Shown in pieces: positions 23,846 through 32,781 of a stretch of 64,000 bases of DNA (the first letter of the stretch is position 1; every line of letters starts with the position of its first letter). Both the position numbers and the translations under genes were made by a program. The DNA is taken from positions 62,001-126,000 of the forward strand of contig CAVWBT010000005.1 in NCBI GenBank assembly GCA_963753285.1. Direction: 5' to 3'. The stretch comes from JAHEDH01 sp963753285. GTDB lineage: Bacteria; Actinomycetota; Acidimicrobiia; Spongiisociales; ZC4RG35. The notes below the pieces were generated by a model. It made no database searches. It saw only the letters and a list, made by a program, of their open reading frames with translations, and was not told the DNA's origin.

Positions 23846-26692
23846 TCAGCGGCCGATGCGTCGGAGGGTCGCCTGAGCGCCGAGCGAGGCGAGGATTTTG
23901 GCAGCGGCGTCGGTTTCTCCGGCCTGGAAGAGCGCGATGGCCTCGTCGTAGGGCACTCCGAGCCGCCGCCACTGGTCGGCTGCGCTCCGGTAGTCGCCCT
24001 CCGATTCGGTGAGGTATGGCGCTGCCTCGGCTGCCGGTCGACCACCATGGCCCGCAAGCCGCAACCATCGTCGAAGCTCGCCCACGTGCCTTCGATCATC
24101 GATACGGATGGCTCGGTCGAGAACCGGCTGGACGATCTCGGGGATCGTCGACTCGTTGTATTGAAGCCAGGCGAGCTCGCATCGGAGTGATGCGACGGGG
24201 CCGGTGCGTTGGACTTCATCCGATGGCGCGGCGAGATCCCAGGCCATTTCGGCGAAGCCTGCCGCCTCCTCGAACCGCCCCTGCCGTGCCGCCAGCAATC
24301 CAAGGACCTGCAGGGAGGGAACCTTGCCCACATTCGAGACGGCTCGGCCGTCGAATCCGGCCTGTGCGTACATCAGTGCTTCTTCCCATCGACCCGTCTC
24401 GAGCATCACGAGGCCGAGCTGGCCGAGGGTGTAGACGCGATATGCGTCGAGCTCGTGGGTCTCGCTGTATTCGAGGAGCGCCGTCAGCTCGGCCTCTGCC
24501 GTCGGGTAGTCGCGTCCGTACAGGAGGTTCCAGGTCAGGTTGGTCCATGCCCGTGACGTGCTGTCGCCGTCGCCGATCCTCTCTGCCCGGCTCCGCGCCC
24601 CACGGAGCTCCTCCAACCCCTCTGCCGGCCGGTGGCGCGCCCTCACCGTCGCCATGTTGATCGTCGCGTGGATGGAGATCGCCTCTTCGCCGAGCTCGTT
24701 CGCCAGCTCCTGGGCGCGCTCGCCCCATTCGACCGTGCCCTCGTCATCGCCTTGGAGCATCGCCAGCTGGGAGCGTGCGCTGTAGGCCATCGCCAGGGCC
24801 CTGGTCCTTCCCAGCGGTTCGAGTGTGCGGACCGCGGCGTCGGACGCACGGCGGGCTGCTTCCCCCTCACCCTGCCACCAGTAGAGACGTGACAGCCAGC
24901 GGAGATCGTCGCCCACCGACTCCTGATCGTTCCGGGCTCGGTGGATCTCCAGCAGGCGTTGGGCCGCTGCCACGGCAGGGTCTCTCCGATCGAGGAGATA
25001 GGTCTCCCACGAATACGCCGACAGCACCGTCTCGAGCGTGGGCTGGTCGAGCAGATCCTCGTGTGCGAGGGCCCGCTCGAAGTGGGCGGCAGCCTCGTGA
25101 TGTGAGCCCGCCGCCGCAGCTCCGGGCCCGGCAACGAGGGCGTGGCGAACCACGGCGTCGATGTCGCCTGCGCCTTCTGCGTGATGCACGAGCCTCGCCG
25201 GGTCGGCATCGGTGTCGACGAGTTCGTCGAGCACCTTGCGATGCCATGACCGGCGGTCTCGGACGTGGAGCGACTCTTCAACGGCGCGTCTGGCGAGTTC
25301 ATGTCGATATCCGACCTCCGTCGCCTGAACGACCAGGATCCGCGCTGCCTCGGCCTCCTCGAGTGCAGGCATCGATCCGGGCAGGATGCGCTCGATCAGA
25401 TCGAGCTCGAGCTTGGTCGGTGCGACCGCAACCATCTGCGCCACCTTGATCGCCTGATCGGACAGCTTGTCGATGCGAGCGAGGACCATGTGCTGCACCG
25501 ACGAAGGCACGGAGCCCTCGCCGGCGGCAACCATCTCGCTCACGAAGAACGGGTTGCCGCCCGTGAGTCGTCGCATCCTCTCTGCGCTCGTGGCGTCGCC
25601 GGAGAGCTCGGCGATCGCTCGCGCCGACAGAGGAGAGAGCACGAGACGCGTGACGACTCCAACCGGGGCGTCTGCGACGGCAGAGCGGGTCCTGGCCATG
25701 CCGGCGTCGCGAGCGGTGACTGCCAGCAGGACGGGGAGACGCTCGATTCGACGTGACAGGAAAGTGATCGCGTCGATCGTCGCGTCATCGGCCCAATGGA
25801 GGTCTTCGATCACCAGGAGGCGTGTCGAGCCGGACAACGCCGAATGGAGTCCCGCCAGGATGTCGTCGGGCGCCGCACCGGTGCTGATCATTCGGGAGAA
25901 CTCCGGGCCGAGAGCAGGGGCCATGTCGCGGAACGGACCGAGCGCGCGCGGGGTGACGAGATCGTCACACCACCCCCACGCCACCTCGATCCGCGAGTCC
26001 AACGTCGAAACGAACTCCCTCAACAGGGAGGACTTGCCGATCCCCGCCTCGCCACTGACGATGATCACCTGCCCTCGGCCGGCGGCCGCCGAGTCGAGGG
26101 CCTCGCGCAGTCTCGTGAGCTCCTCGTCACGTTCGAGCAGCTCCGGCCCGCGTCGCGGCGGTGTTGGCACCGCCTGCTGCGTCGGAGCGGCATCGAGAAG
26201 CGCCCGATACAGGTGGATCGGGTCCTCGATGTTCTTCAGCAGTTGCGGGCCGAGATCTTCGAACTCGACCGGTGACCGGCCGCGGAGGCTGTCGCGGACG
26301 GACCCGGCGATCACGATCCCGCCGGCGGGGGCCGTTGCTTCGAGGCGCGCTGCGATGTTCACGCCGTCACCGAAGATGTCGCCGTCGTCGGTGACGATCA
26401 CATCACCGAGGTTGACGCCGATGCGCAGCTGGAGCCCAGACGCTCCCGGAGACGGGTTTCGCTGTATCTCCACTGCAGCGTCGACTGCCTGCGCGACACT
26501 CGTGAACTCGGCAATGATCGAGTCTCCGGCGGTGTTGGCGATTCGGCCGCCGTGCCCAGCCAGGATCGGATCGACCACGGTTCGCATGGCGCGAAGAGCG
26601 GCGAAGGTGCCGGCCTCGTCTTCGCCCATCAAACGTGAGAATCCCACGACGTCGGCCGCGAGGATGGCTGCCAGTCGACGGGTGGGGCCCAT
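23846..26692 (-). CDS. Class III adenylate cyclase - AAA ATPase - TPR regulator
   Basis: A 948-residue signalling protein. Residues 5-165: class III nucleotidyl cyclase with both metal-binding Asp present (Asp14 in AADVVGFSRLMG, Asp57 in NTAGDSIIAEF) and the FGDGVNIAARLEA transition-state helix. About 185-450: STAND/AAA-type ATPase with Walker A GEAGIGKSSLL and Walker B LLVIEDLHWADD. About 500-948: alpha-helical TPR-like repeats. Such proteins probably sense a ligand through the TPRs and regulate cAMP output or act as switches. No DNA-binding domain is visible at the C-terminus. The stop lies 3 bp before the next gene's coding limit. Confidence 0.88.
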   Translation of the reverse strand: MGPTRRLAAILAADVVGFSRLMGEDEAGTFAALRAMRTVVDPILAGHGGRIANTAGDSIIAEFTSVAQAVDAAVEIQRNPSPGASGLQLRIGVNLGDVIVTDDGDIFGDGVNIAARLEATAPAGGIVIAGSVRDSLRGRSPVEFEDLGPQLLKNIEDPIHLYRALLDAAPTQQAVPTPPRRGPELLERDEELTRLREALDSAAAGRGQVIIVSGEAGIGKSSLLREFVSTLDSRIEVAWGWCDDLVTPRALGPFRDMAPALGPEFSRMISTGAAPDDILAGLHSALSGSTRLLVIEDLHWADDATIDAITFLSRRIERLPVLLAVTARDAGMARTRSAVADAPVGVVTRLVLSPLSARAIAELSGDATSAERMRRLTGGNPFFVSEMVAAGEGSVPSSVQHMVLARIDKLSDQAIKVAQMVAVAPTKLELDLIERILPGSMPALEEAEAARILVVQATEVGYRHELARRAVEESLHVRDRRSWHRKVLDELVDTDADPARLVHHAEGAGDIDAVVRHALVAGPGAAAAGSHHEAAAHFERALAHEDLLDQPTLETVLSAYSWETYLLDRRDPAVAAAQRLLEIHRARNDQESVGDDLRWLSRLYWWQGEGEAARRASDAAVRTLEPLGRTRALAMAYSARSQLAMLQGDDEGTVEWGERAQELANELGEEAISIHATINMATVRARHRPAEGLEELRGARSRAERIGDGDSTSRAWTNLTWNLLYGRDYPTAEAELTALLEYSETHELDAYRVYTLGQLGLVMLETGRWEEALMYAQAGFDGRAVSNVGKVPSLQVLGLLAARQGRFEEAAGFAEMAWDLAAPSDEVQRTGPVASLRCELAWLQYNESTIPEIVQPVLDRAIRIDDRRHVGELRRWLRLAGHGGRPAAEAAPYLTESEGDYRSAADQWRRLGVPYDEAIALFQAGETDAAAKILASLGAQATLRRIGR

Positions 26693-26695
26693 CGA

Positions 26696-27694
26696 TCAGA
26701 ATTCGAACGAGGTCGGGAGCTGTGCGACGGCGATGTGGGGCTCGGTGAGCGAGCCGACGTACAAGCGGTACCCGTCGGCTCGCACACTCGTGGTGGTCGC
26801 GACCCGGCCGGTCGGATCCTGGAGGGTGGTGACCACCTGGCCGGAATGGTCGAACCCGATGACCATGCCGTGCCTTCCGGGCTTCGGTTGCAGCCGTTCG
26901 GGGAGGGCGTTGATCGCCTTGCGAGCCCATGGTCTCGGGAGCGTCATGTCGAGCGCACGGTCCCGGAGCCTGATGATTGCGCACCAGAAGATGTCGTGGC
27001 TTCGCGACAGGTTGTCGGGGAACCCCGGCAGGTTCTCGAAGAAGGCGTCGGACTTGCCTGCTTTCTCGCCGGTGAGCCAGACCCGATGGATCCGGTAGCT
27101 GCCGGTTTCGGCGACGAGCACGAAGTCCTCGTCTCGGGACAGCGCGACCCCGTTGGCGAATACGAGACCGTCGACCAGCACGGACAGTTCGCCGTTCGGG
27201 TCCCGGCGATAGAGCCGGCCCGTGCCGGAACGCTCCAGGATGTCGGAAGTGAACTCCGACAGCGGCCATCGATGGCTCGACACCGAGAAGTAGATCGTGC
27301 CGTCTGCGGCGACCGAGGCATTGTTGGTGACCTTGAACTCGTTGGCACGGAAGTGGTCGGCCAGCACCTCCACCGAGCCGTCGGGGGTCATGTGCAACAG
27401 GCCGCGGTCGGCGTCGGCGATGATCAAGCCGCCGCCAGGGATCGACTCGATGCCGAGTGGACGTCCGCCGGTCTCGCCGAGGAGCGTCGGTTCTCCGCCT
27501 GCTGCCGGAAAGCGGATGATGCGGCCGTCTTCGAGTCCGGTGATCGGGCGTCGCTCGTCGTCGAGGGCGACGTCCTCGGGGCCGGTACCGCCGGTGTCCC
27601 ACAGTGCTGCTCCGGTGAGGCGTTCGTTCTCGGCGAAGACGCCGGTCAATCCGAGGTCACTCGGAGGATGCCACGATCGTGGTTGGAACTCCAT
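26696..27694 (-). CDS. SMP-30/strictosidine synthase-like beta-propeller protein
   Basis: A 332-residue six-bladed propeller of the SMP-30/gluconolactonase/strictosidine-synthase-like clan: GPEDVALDDERR, GRPLGIESIPGGGLIIADA, FKVTNNASVAADGTIYFS, LVFANGVALSRDEDFVLVAETG, YRIHRVWLTGEKAG, and NLPGFPDNLSRS, which is the calcium-site region. No signal peptide, so cytosolic. Likely hydrolyses a lactone or ester. Upstream neighbour of the cyclase with a 3-bp gap; the two are probably co-transcribed. Confidence 0.83.
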   Translation of the reverse strand: MEFQPRSWHPPSDLGLTGVFAENERLTGAALWDTGGTGPEDVALDDERRPITGLEDGRIIRFPAAGGEPTLLGETGGRPLGIESIPGGGLIIADADRGLLHMTPDGSVEVLADHFRANEFKVTNNASVAADGTIYFSVSSHRWPLSEFTSDILERSGTGRLYRRDPNGELSVLVDGLVFANGVALSRDEDFVLVAETGSYRIHRVWLTGEKAGKSDAFFENLPGFPDNLSRSHDIFWCAIIRLRDRALDMTLPRPWARKAINALPERLQPKPGRHGMVIGFDHSGQVVTTLQDPTGRVATTTSVRADGYRLYVGSLTEPHIAVAQLPTSFEF

Positions 27695-27749
27695 GTGGTG
27701 ATCATCGCACGGCGCGATTGTGTCCGCCCCCAGCGGTAGGGTTTTCTCG

Positions 27750-29450
27750 ATGGCCGACGAGACGACGACGAGCGCGAGTGACCCGATCGGGCGGGTGATC
27801 GGGACCGAGGACGCCACGCCGCTCGAGTTCTGGGTCGGGGTCGGCTCCGACTCCTACATCCAACTCGATGACGTCGTCGCCCTCGAACGTCACCTGCCGG
27901 GCGGCGACGTCGTACACATGTACGGAACCGTCGGGCAGGTTCGTGCCCGCCACGAGGGCGCTCGATTCGACTCCGACGTGTTCCTCATCGAAGACGGGTT
28001 GCTGCCTGCCGAGGTGTCCGAGGCCGCCCGGGTCACCGCCACCCGGTTCGAGCCCGAGATCTTCGTCCCGCCGCGCCCGGGTCAGCTGGTTCGGCGGGCG
28101 CATGGCGAGGAGCGCGATCGGGCACTGTTCTTCGACCAGATGCCCCAGCGGCTCCCAATCGGGCTGTCCCGTGACGGCGAGCCGATGTACATCAACCTCG
28201 AATTCCTCGACGGGCGCCGGGGAGCGCACGTCAACATCTCCGGGATCTCCGGGGTCGCCACCAAGACCTCGTACGCCACGTTCCTGCTGCATTCGATCTT
28301 CACATCCGGAGCGCTCGAAGCGAGGTCGATCAACACGAAGGCGCTGATCTTCAACGTCAAGGGCGAGGACCTCCTCTTTCTCGATCATCCCAACACGGCA
28401 TTGGAGGAGGACCAGCGGCTCCGGTACGCCCTGGTCGGTCTGCCGGCCCAGCCGTTCCAGTCGGTCGGGTTCTTCGCTCCACCCCGGCCAGGACCACGAG
28501 CCGAGCCCGATGTGAGCGCCCGCACCGGCGGTGTCACCAGCTTCTTCTGGACGCTCGGCGAGTTCTGCCACGAGGACCTGCTGGCGTTCCTGTTTGCCGA
28601 CGCCGAGGACGATCGGGCCCAGTACACGATGGTGATCCACAACGTGATGGCCCAGCTCCGCCATGCGACGGCGACGGCCGAGGGTGCGGTGGTGATCGAG
28701 GGCCAGACCGTCCGGACGTTCCGCGAACTCGTCGACCTCATCTCGGACAAGGTGCAGAGCGAGGACGATCGCCACATCTGGGCCGGGCCGGCCATGGGGA
28801 TCGGGAGCGTCAACGCGTTCGTGAGGCGGCTCCAAGGGTCGGTCCGCCACGTCGACCGGCTGATCCGCGGTGACGTTCCCAATGCCGACAAACATCGGAT
28901 CCGCCTCGACGATCAGGTGACGGTCGTCGACTTGCACAATCTCAACGACCGGGCGAAGCGGTTCGTCGTGGGTGTCACGATCCGGCGAGCCTTCGAAGAC
29001 AAGGAACGCGCGGGTCAGACCGACGAGATGCTCTTCCTGGTGCTCGACGAGCTCAACAAGTACGCCCCGCGCGACGGGTCGTCACCCATCAAGGAGATCC
29101 TGCTGGACGTCGCCGAGCGGGGGAGGAGCCTGGGCGTCATCCTGATCGGAGCACAGCAGACGGCATCGGAGATCGAGCGGCGGATCATCTCGAACTCGTC
29201 GATCCGGGTGGTCGGCCGTCTCGACACCGCCGAGGCGTCGCGGGACGAGTACGGATTCCTGCCGTCTGCGCACCGGCAACGGTCGACGATCATCAAGCCA
29301 GGGACGATGATGGTCAGCCAGCCACAGCTCCCGGTGCCGATCGTCGTCGAGTTCCCGTTTCCGGCCTGGGCAACCAGGCGGTCGGAGGCCGGCGCCAACC
29401 CGAAGGCCTACGACCAGCCCGACGATCCGTTCGAGGGCCTGACGCTCTGA
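27750..29450 (+). CDS. herA: HerA-like (DUF87) FtsK/HerA-family ATPase with variant P-loop
   Basis: A 566-residue ATPase. N-terminal HAS-barrel-like domain (about 10-110: GRVIGTEDATPLEFWVGVG), then a RecA-like motor: nucleotide loop GISGVATKTS (about 160), where the Gly before Lys of the classical GxGKS is Thr. It also has Walker B LFLVLDELNKYAP, an Arg-rich GRSLGVILIGAQQ sensor region, and a C-terminal GRLDTAEASRDEYGF segment. HerA pumps DNA ends for resection with the NurA nuclease; a nurA-like gene lies 6.8 kb downstream behind sbcD and sbcC. ATG at 27750 used; a GTG at 27720 is possible. Confidence 0.8.
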   Translation: MADETTTSASDPIGRVIGTEDATPLEFWVGVGSDSYIQLDDVVALERHLPGGDVVHMYGTVGQVRARHEGARFDSDVFLIEDGLLPAEVSEAARVTATRFEPEIFVPPRPGQLVRRAHGEERDRALFFDQMPQRLPIGLSRDGEPMYINLEFLDGRRGAHVNISGISGVATKTSYATFLLHSIFTSGALEARSINTKALIFNVKGEDLLFLDHPNTALEEDQRLRYALVGLPAQPFQSVGFFAPPRPGPRAEPDVSARTGGVTSFFWTLGEFCHEDLLAFLFADAEDDRAQYTMVIHNVMAQLRHATATAEGAVVIEGQTVRTFRELVDLISDKVQSEDDRHIWAGPAMGIGSVNAFVRRLQGSVRHVDRLIRGDVPNADKHRIRLDDQVTVVDLHNLNDRAKRFVVGVTIRRAFEDKERAGQTDEMLFLVLDELNKYAPRDGSSPIKEILLDVAERGRSLGVILIGAQQTASEIERRIISNSSIRVVGRLDTAEASRDEYGFLPSAHRQRSTIIKPGTMMVSQPQLPVPIVVEFPFPAWATRRSEAGANPKAYDQPDDPFEGLTL

Positions 29451-29556
29451 GCATGGCGGCTCTCCTCCGGTGCCCTTCACAGATCGAATGGGAGGTCATC
29501 GCCATCGGGCGGCTCGGTGAAGCGGCGTCGCAAGACCAGCCGCCGCCACGGCATTC

Positions 29557-29763
29557 GTGCTCGCTGGTCTGTTCGTCTCTTTCTACCCGCGCAGGTGTGA
29601 CGACGTCGTCGGTCCCTCGAGTTGGCAACGGTGCTCGTTCGTGGCGGGATCGCCTGCGCGGTCCATGACCGACGTGGGATGGGATGCCTCGTTCGATCCC
29701 GTGATGCTCACACCCATTCCCGCTGTGGTGGGACTCCTGGTCTGGCTCGGCCGGTCCGGTTGA
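29557..29763 (+). CDS. Possible small membrane protein (weak)
   Basis: In the 373-bp stretch 29451-29823 the only candidate is a 68-residue frame from GTG 29557. It has a hydrophobic start (LAGLFVSFY), a loop with two Cys and several charged residues, and a hydrophobic end (LTPIPAVVGLLVWLG). Third-position GC is lower than in neighbouring genes and no good ribosome site is seen, so this may be chance. The rest of the stretch holds nothing that I recognise. Confidence 0.3.
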   Translation: MLAGLFVSFYPRRCDDVVGPSSWQRCSFVAGSPARSMTDVGWDASFDPVMLTPIPAVVGLLVWLGRSG

Positions 29764-29823
29764 GTGTTCGGCGGGTCCCCTCGGCAGTGTTCGCTTGCGA
29801 TGCTGCCGCCGGCCAAAGGCCGA

Positions 29824-31203
29824 TCACTCGCCGTCGAGCACCTGGTCGAAGAACTCCACGAAGTCCTCGAGGGGCTGAGCGCCTTCGATGACACCGGCAC
29901 GCCCGTCCTGGATGACGATGAACGTCGGGGTGCTGCCGATGATCCCTGAGAGATCGTTGGAGTCGGCGAGAACCCGCTCGAGGGCAGTCCGGCTGTCGAG
30001 GCAAGCGGAGAACGCCGCCTGGTCCAGGCCGAGCTCGACGGCGAGACCGGTGAGGGCCGGTCGGGGCGAGTCGATCGCCCAGCTCTCGACCGACTCGAAC
30101 AACAGATCGTGCATCGGCCAGAACGCCCCTTGGTCGCCGGCGCATTCGGCTGCGATCGCGGCGTCGACCGCCTGTGGGTGGATCGGGAGTGGGAGGTGCT
30201 TGAACACCCAGAGGATGCGACCCGTGTCGACGTACGCCTCGTCGAGTGTCGGTTGGGTCTCGCTGGTATGGCGCTGGCAGAACGGGCATTGGAAGTCCGA
30301 CACCTCGACGACCACGAGTTCGGCCTCGGGGTTCCCCTTGTAGGGGTCGCCTCCGAGCGTGTATCCGGGGCGATCGGGGTCGACCGAGAGGCCGTTGGCG
30401 TTCAGCCATGCGGGGAGTTCCGGCGGCGGTGGTGGTGCCGTGGTGGGCGGTGTGCTGCCGGCGAGTACCCCATCGAGAGCGGAGGTGAACACATCGAATG
30501 GCTGTGCTCCGATCAGCTGGTAGGTGTCGCCCGTCCGGTTGTCGATGATCTGGAAGCTCGGAGTGGCGCTGAATCCGAGCGCGCGCACCTCTGTCACGCT
30601 GCGTTCCACTGCTTCTGTCGTGCGCCCGGAGTCGACGCAGGTTCGATAGGCGTCGGGGTTTGCACCAACCTGCTCGGCGACTGTTTCCAGATACGGACCG
30701 GGCTCCGGGAGCGTTCCCCATGCGCTCTGGTTGGCGAACAGCTCGTCGTGGTAGTCCCAGAACAACGACGAGCCCTGCTCAGCGACACAGAGGCCGGCAG
30801 CGTGCCCGGCCGGGGCGTTCGGGTGCAGGTCTTCGATCGGGAAGTCGCGGAACACGAAGTTGACCGCCCCCGACGCGGCGTACTCCTCGATGAGGAGCGG
30901 CTTCGTCTCGGAGAAGTGTCGCGCGCAGAACGGGCAGAGGTAGTCGCTGTACTCCACGAGCGTCACCGGTGCGTCGGCATCGCCAAGTCGAGGGTGCCCG
31001 TCCTCTGTGAACCCGAAGGCCACGTCCTGCTCGATGGGCTCCAGGATCGTCGTGGTCGTCGGGACCGCAGTCGTCGTCGATCCCTCGTTGGTGGTCGGAG
31101 GCTCGGTGGTCGTCGCCGTCGTCTCGACTGCGCACGAGGCTGCGAGGAGCGGCACGCACAGGATGAGCGCGAGTCGGACAGAAGATCGGTGGCGAGATGA
31201 CAT
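29824..31203 (-). CDS. Tandem DsbA-like thioredoxin lipoprotein
   Basis: A 459-residue secreted lipoprotein (lipobox LLAASC) with a Thr/Pro linker. It then carries two complete DsbA/thioredoxin_4 domains, each with its own CPFC active site (YSDYLCPFCARHF and VSDFQCPFCQRHT) and cis-Pro strand (SATPSFQII and GSTPTFIVI), separated by a Pro-rich hinge. Single-domain relatives oxidise or isomerise disulfides outside the membrane. The fusion suggests a processive or two-substrate thiol oxidoreductase. Faces the HerA gene convergently. Confidence 0.88.
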   Translation of the reverse strand: MSSRHRSSVRLALILCVPLLAASCAVETTATTTEPPTTNEGSTTTAVPTTTTILEPIEQDVAFGFTEDGHPRLGDADAPVTLVEYSDYLCPFCARHFSETKPLLIEEYAASGAVNFVFRDFPIEDLHPNAPAGHAAGLCVAEQGSSLFWDYHDELFANQSAWGTLPEPGPYLETVAEQVGANPDAYRTCVDSGRTTEAVERSVTEVRALGFSATPSFQIIDNRTGDTYQLIGAQPFDVFTSALDGVLAGSTPPTTAPPPPPELPAWLNANGLSVDPDRPGYTLGGDPYKGNPEAELVVVEVSDFQCPFCQRHTSETQPTLDEAYVDTGRILWVFKHLPLPIHPQAVDAAIAAECAGDQGAFWPMHDLLFESVESWAIDSPRPALTGLAVELGLDQAAFSACLDSRTALERVLADSNDLSGIIGSTPTFIVIQDGRAGVIEGAQPLEDFVEFFDQVLDGE

Positions 31204-31257
31204 GCATCCCAGATGCTACCGGTGGCCGTTACATGAGCATCCGGGCCGACGTGCTGT

Positions 31258-31591
31258 TCACTGTTCGGCGTGCGACTCCCAGGTGAACCTGCCGTTCTCA
31301 TCGGGCAGAAATGGCTCGGCAGACACGACCGCTTCTGGGGTGATCGGGCCGTAGATGTGCGGGAATCGTCGACCGGTGTCGTAACAGTCCTCGTACACGA
31401 CCGGGGCGTCCAGCGCATCGGCGTCGATCGTGACCAGGACCAGATCCTCCCGCCCGGCGTACAGCTCGTTGGCGACTCCCACGAGTTGGCTCGCGGTCGA
31501 ACAGTGGATGAATCCCTCGTCCTCGAGCGAAGAAGGCCGATAGGTCTCCGGCGACTGCCACCGATCACGCGACGGCCAGATGGAAGATCAC
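31258..31591 (-). pseudogene. DUF952 family protein, frameshifted
   Basis: GTG at 31591 (overlapping the mpgS stop as GTGA) starts VIFHLAVA. Dropping one base at about 31568 continues with DRWQSPETYRPSSLEDEGFI, HCSTASQLVGVANELYAGRE, LVLVTIDADALDAPVVYE and RRFPHIYGPITPEAVV. This is the full pattern of the small DUF952 family (FIHCS and FPHIYGP motifs), about 110 residues. As read, only the C-terminal part is open (from 31482). The single surplus T may be a sequence error. Confidence 0.78.
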
Positions 31592-32724
31592 GATGCTTCC
31601 GCGGTGAAGCCCGCCTTCTCGAGTCGTTCGAGATCGACGGATGGACGATTTGCGAACGACGGGTACCGGATGGGAGGGCTGGCCGGTGTCGGATAGGCCT
31701 TCGTCACCGGTGGCGGGCAGATCGGTGACGATGTCACGGTTGCGATCGACAGGTCTCGCATCCTGGCGACGTGTTCTTCGCCCTTGTCCTCGTGAAAATG
31801 CGGATTGATCGTCTCGGTCTGCACGATGTCGATTCGGTCGGGAACGTGTCCGACCGGTTCGATGATGCCGCCGAACTGTTCCATGAGGTCGACGATCTGA
31901 CCGATCTCCGCACCGAATGCGCCGTTGAATCGGAGTCTCTCGGCGAGCGGCATGGAGATGACGTGCTCGCCGGCGTTCCCGGTCGTGATGATGCGTGTCC
32001 CCTCGCCCAGGTAGTGCGACAGCACCTCGTTCAGCACGCGGTTGGACACGGTCGTGCTCCTTCCCCATCGGTTGAAGACCAGGCTGCCGTCCTCGACCTT
32101 CGGCTTCGATTGCCACGATATTCGGCCCATCGTGTGCGGTGACTTCGACGACGCAATCGTCGCCGAGAAGATCTTCACGTACTCGTTGACCGCGCCGGGG
32201 ACGTAGTTGTCGGCGTCGATGAAGCCGACTGCGCCCATGTGCATCTCCTTGGCGATCATCGCACCCAGCAGCATCGCCTCCCCCTTGCCGTACCGGATGG
32301 AACCGTCGGAGTCGATGAGTTCGGGCATCGTCGCTTCGATCGCGGTCGCCACCAGGGGATCGCGCTGGTGGATGTGCATCACCCGACGCCCGGTATGGGC
32401 GATGAAATCGTCGATCATCTCCCGCTCGAGCTGAAAGCGGTCGATCGGTTCAGACTCCGAGGCGGAGATGACGATCACTGAGCACGCCCCCGGGATGCCG
32501 GCGAGGACACCACGCAGCGTGCTGCGACGCTCGTTCTTGACGGGAACCACGACCATGAGATCGTGTTGGGCGGCTTCCAAGACGTGGGCGGGAACGAACA
32601 CCTGGTCGCGGTCGGCGTCTGCTTCGCACGGGTCACCCGACGAGTCCAGTTCGATGATCCGGCCCGCTTGGTGTATCCGAACTGCACCGATCCGCTCGTG
32701 AGCCGCTGGAAATGTGATCCGCAT
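31588..32724 (-). CDS. mpgS: Mannosyl-3-phosphoglycerate synthase (GT55)
   Basis: A 378-residue GT-A glycosyltransferase. The opening MRITFPAAHERIGAVRIH, VVVPVKNERRSTLRGVLAGIP, the metal-binding DAD at 170-172 (GFIDADNYVPGAVNEY) and TGNAGEHVISMPLAERL are strong MpgS features. It joins GDP-mannose and 3-phosphoglycerate to make mannosyl-3-phosphoglycerate, precursor of the compatible solute mannosylglycerate. No mannosyl-3-phosphoglycerate phosphatase gene is seen in the window. GDP-mannose could come from manC at 53563. Divergent from sbcD with a 57-bp spacer. Confidence 0.9.
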   Translation of the reverse strand: MRITFPAAHERIGAVRIHQAGRIIELDSSGDPCEADADRDQVFVPAHVLEAAQHDLMVVVPVKNERRSTLRGVLAGIPGACSVIVISASESEPIDRFQLEREMIDDFIAHTGRRVMHIHQRDPLVATAIEATMPELIDSDGSIRYGKGEAMLLGAMIAKEMHMGAVGFIDADNYVPGAVNEYVKIFSATIASSKSPHTMGRISWQSKPKVEDGSLVFNRWGRSTTVSNRVLNEVLSHYLGEGTRIITTGNAGEHVISMPLAERLRFNGAFGAEIGQIVDLMEQFGGIIEPVGHVPDRIDIVQTETINPHFHEDKGEEHVARMRDLSIATVTSSPICPPPVTKAYPTPASPPIRYPSFANRPSVDLERLEKAGFTAEAS

Positions 32725-32781
32725 CGGCTGACAGGATACGGGCGCCCCGAATCTGTCCGTCGCCGTCGGTACCCTCCCAGC

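Noticed and set aside
27750..29450. Anti-phage HerA-SIR2 or HerA-DUF4297 defence module
   Set aside because: No SIR2, DUF4297 or other effector is next to herA; the linked partners are NurA and SbcCD.
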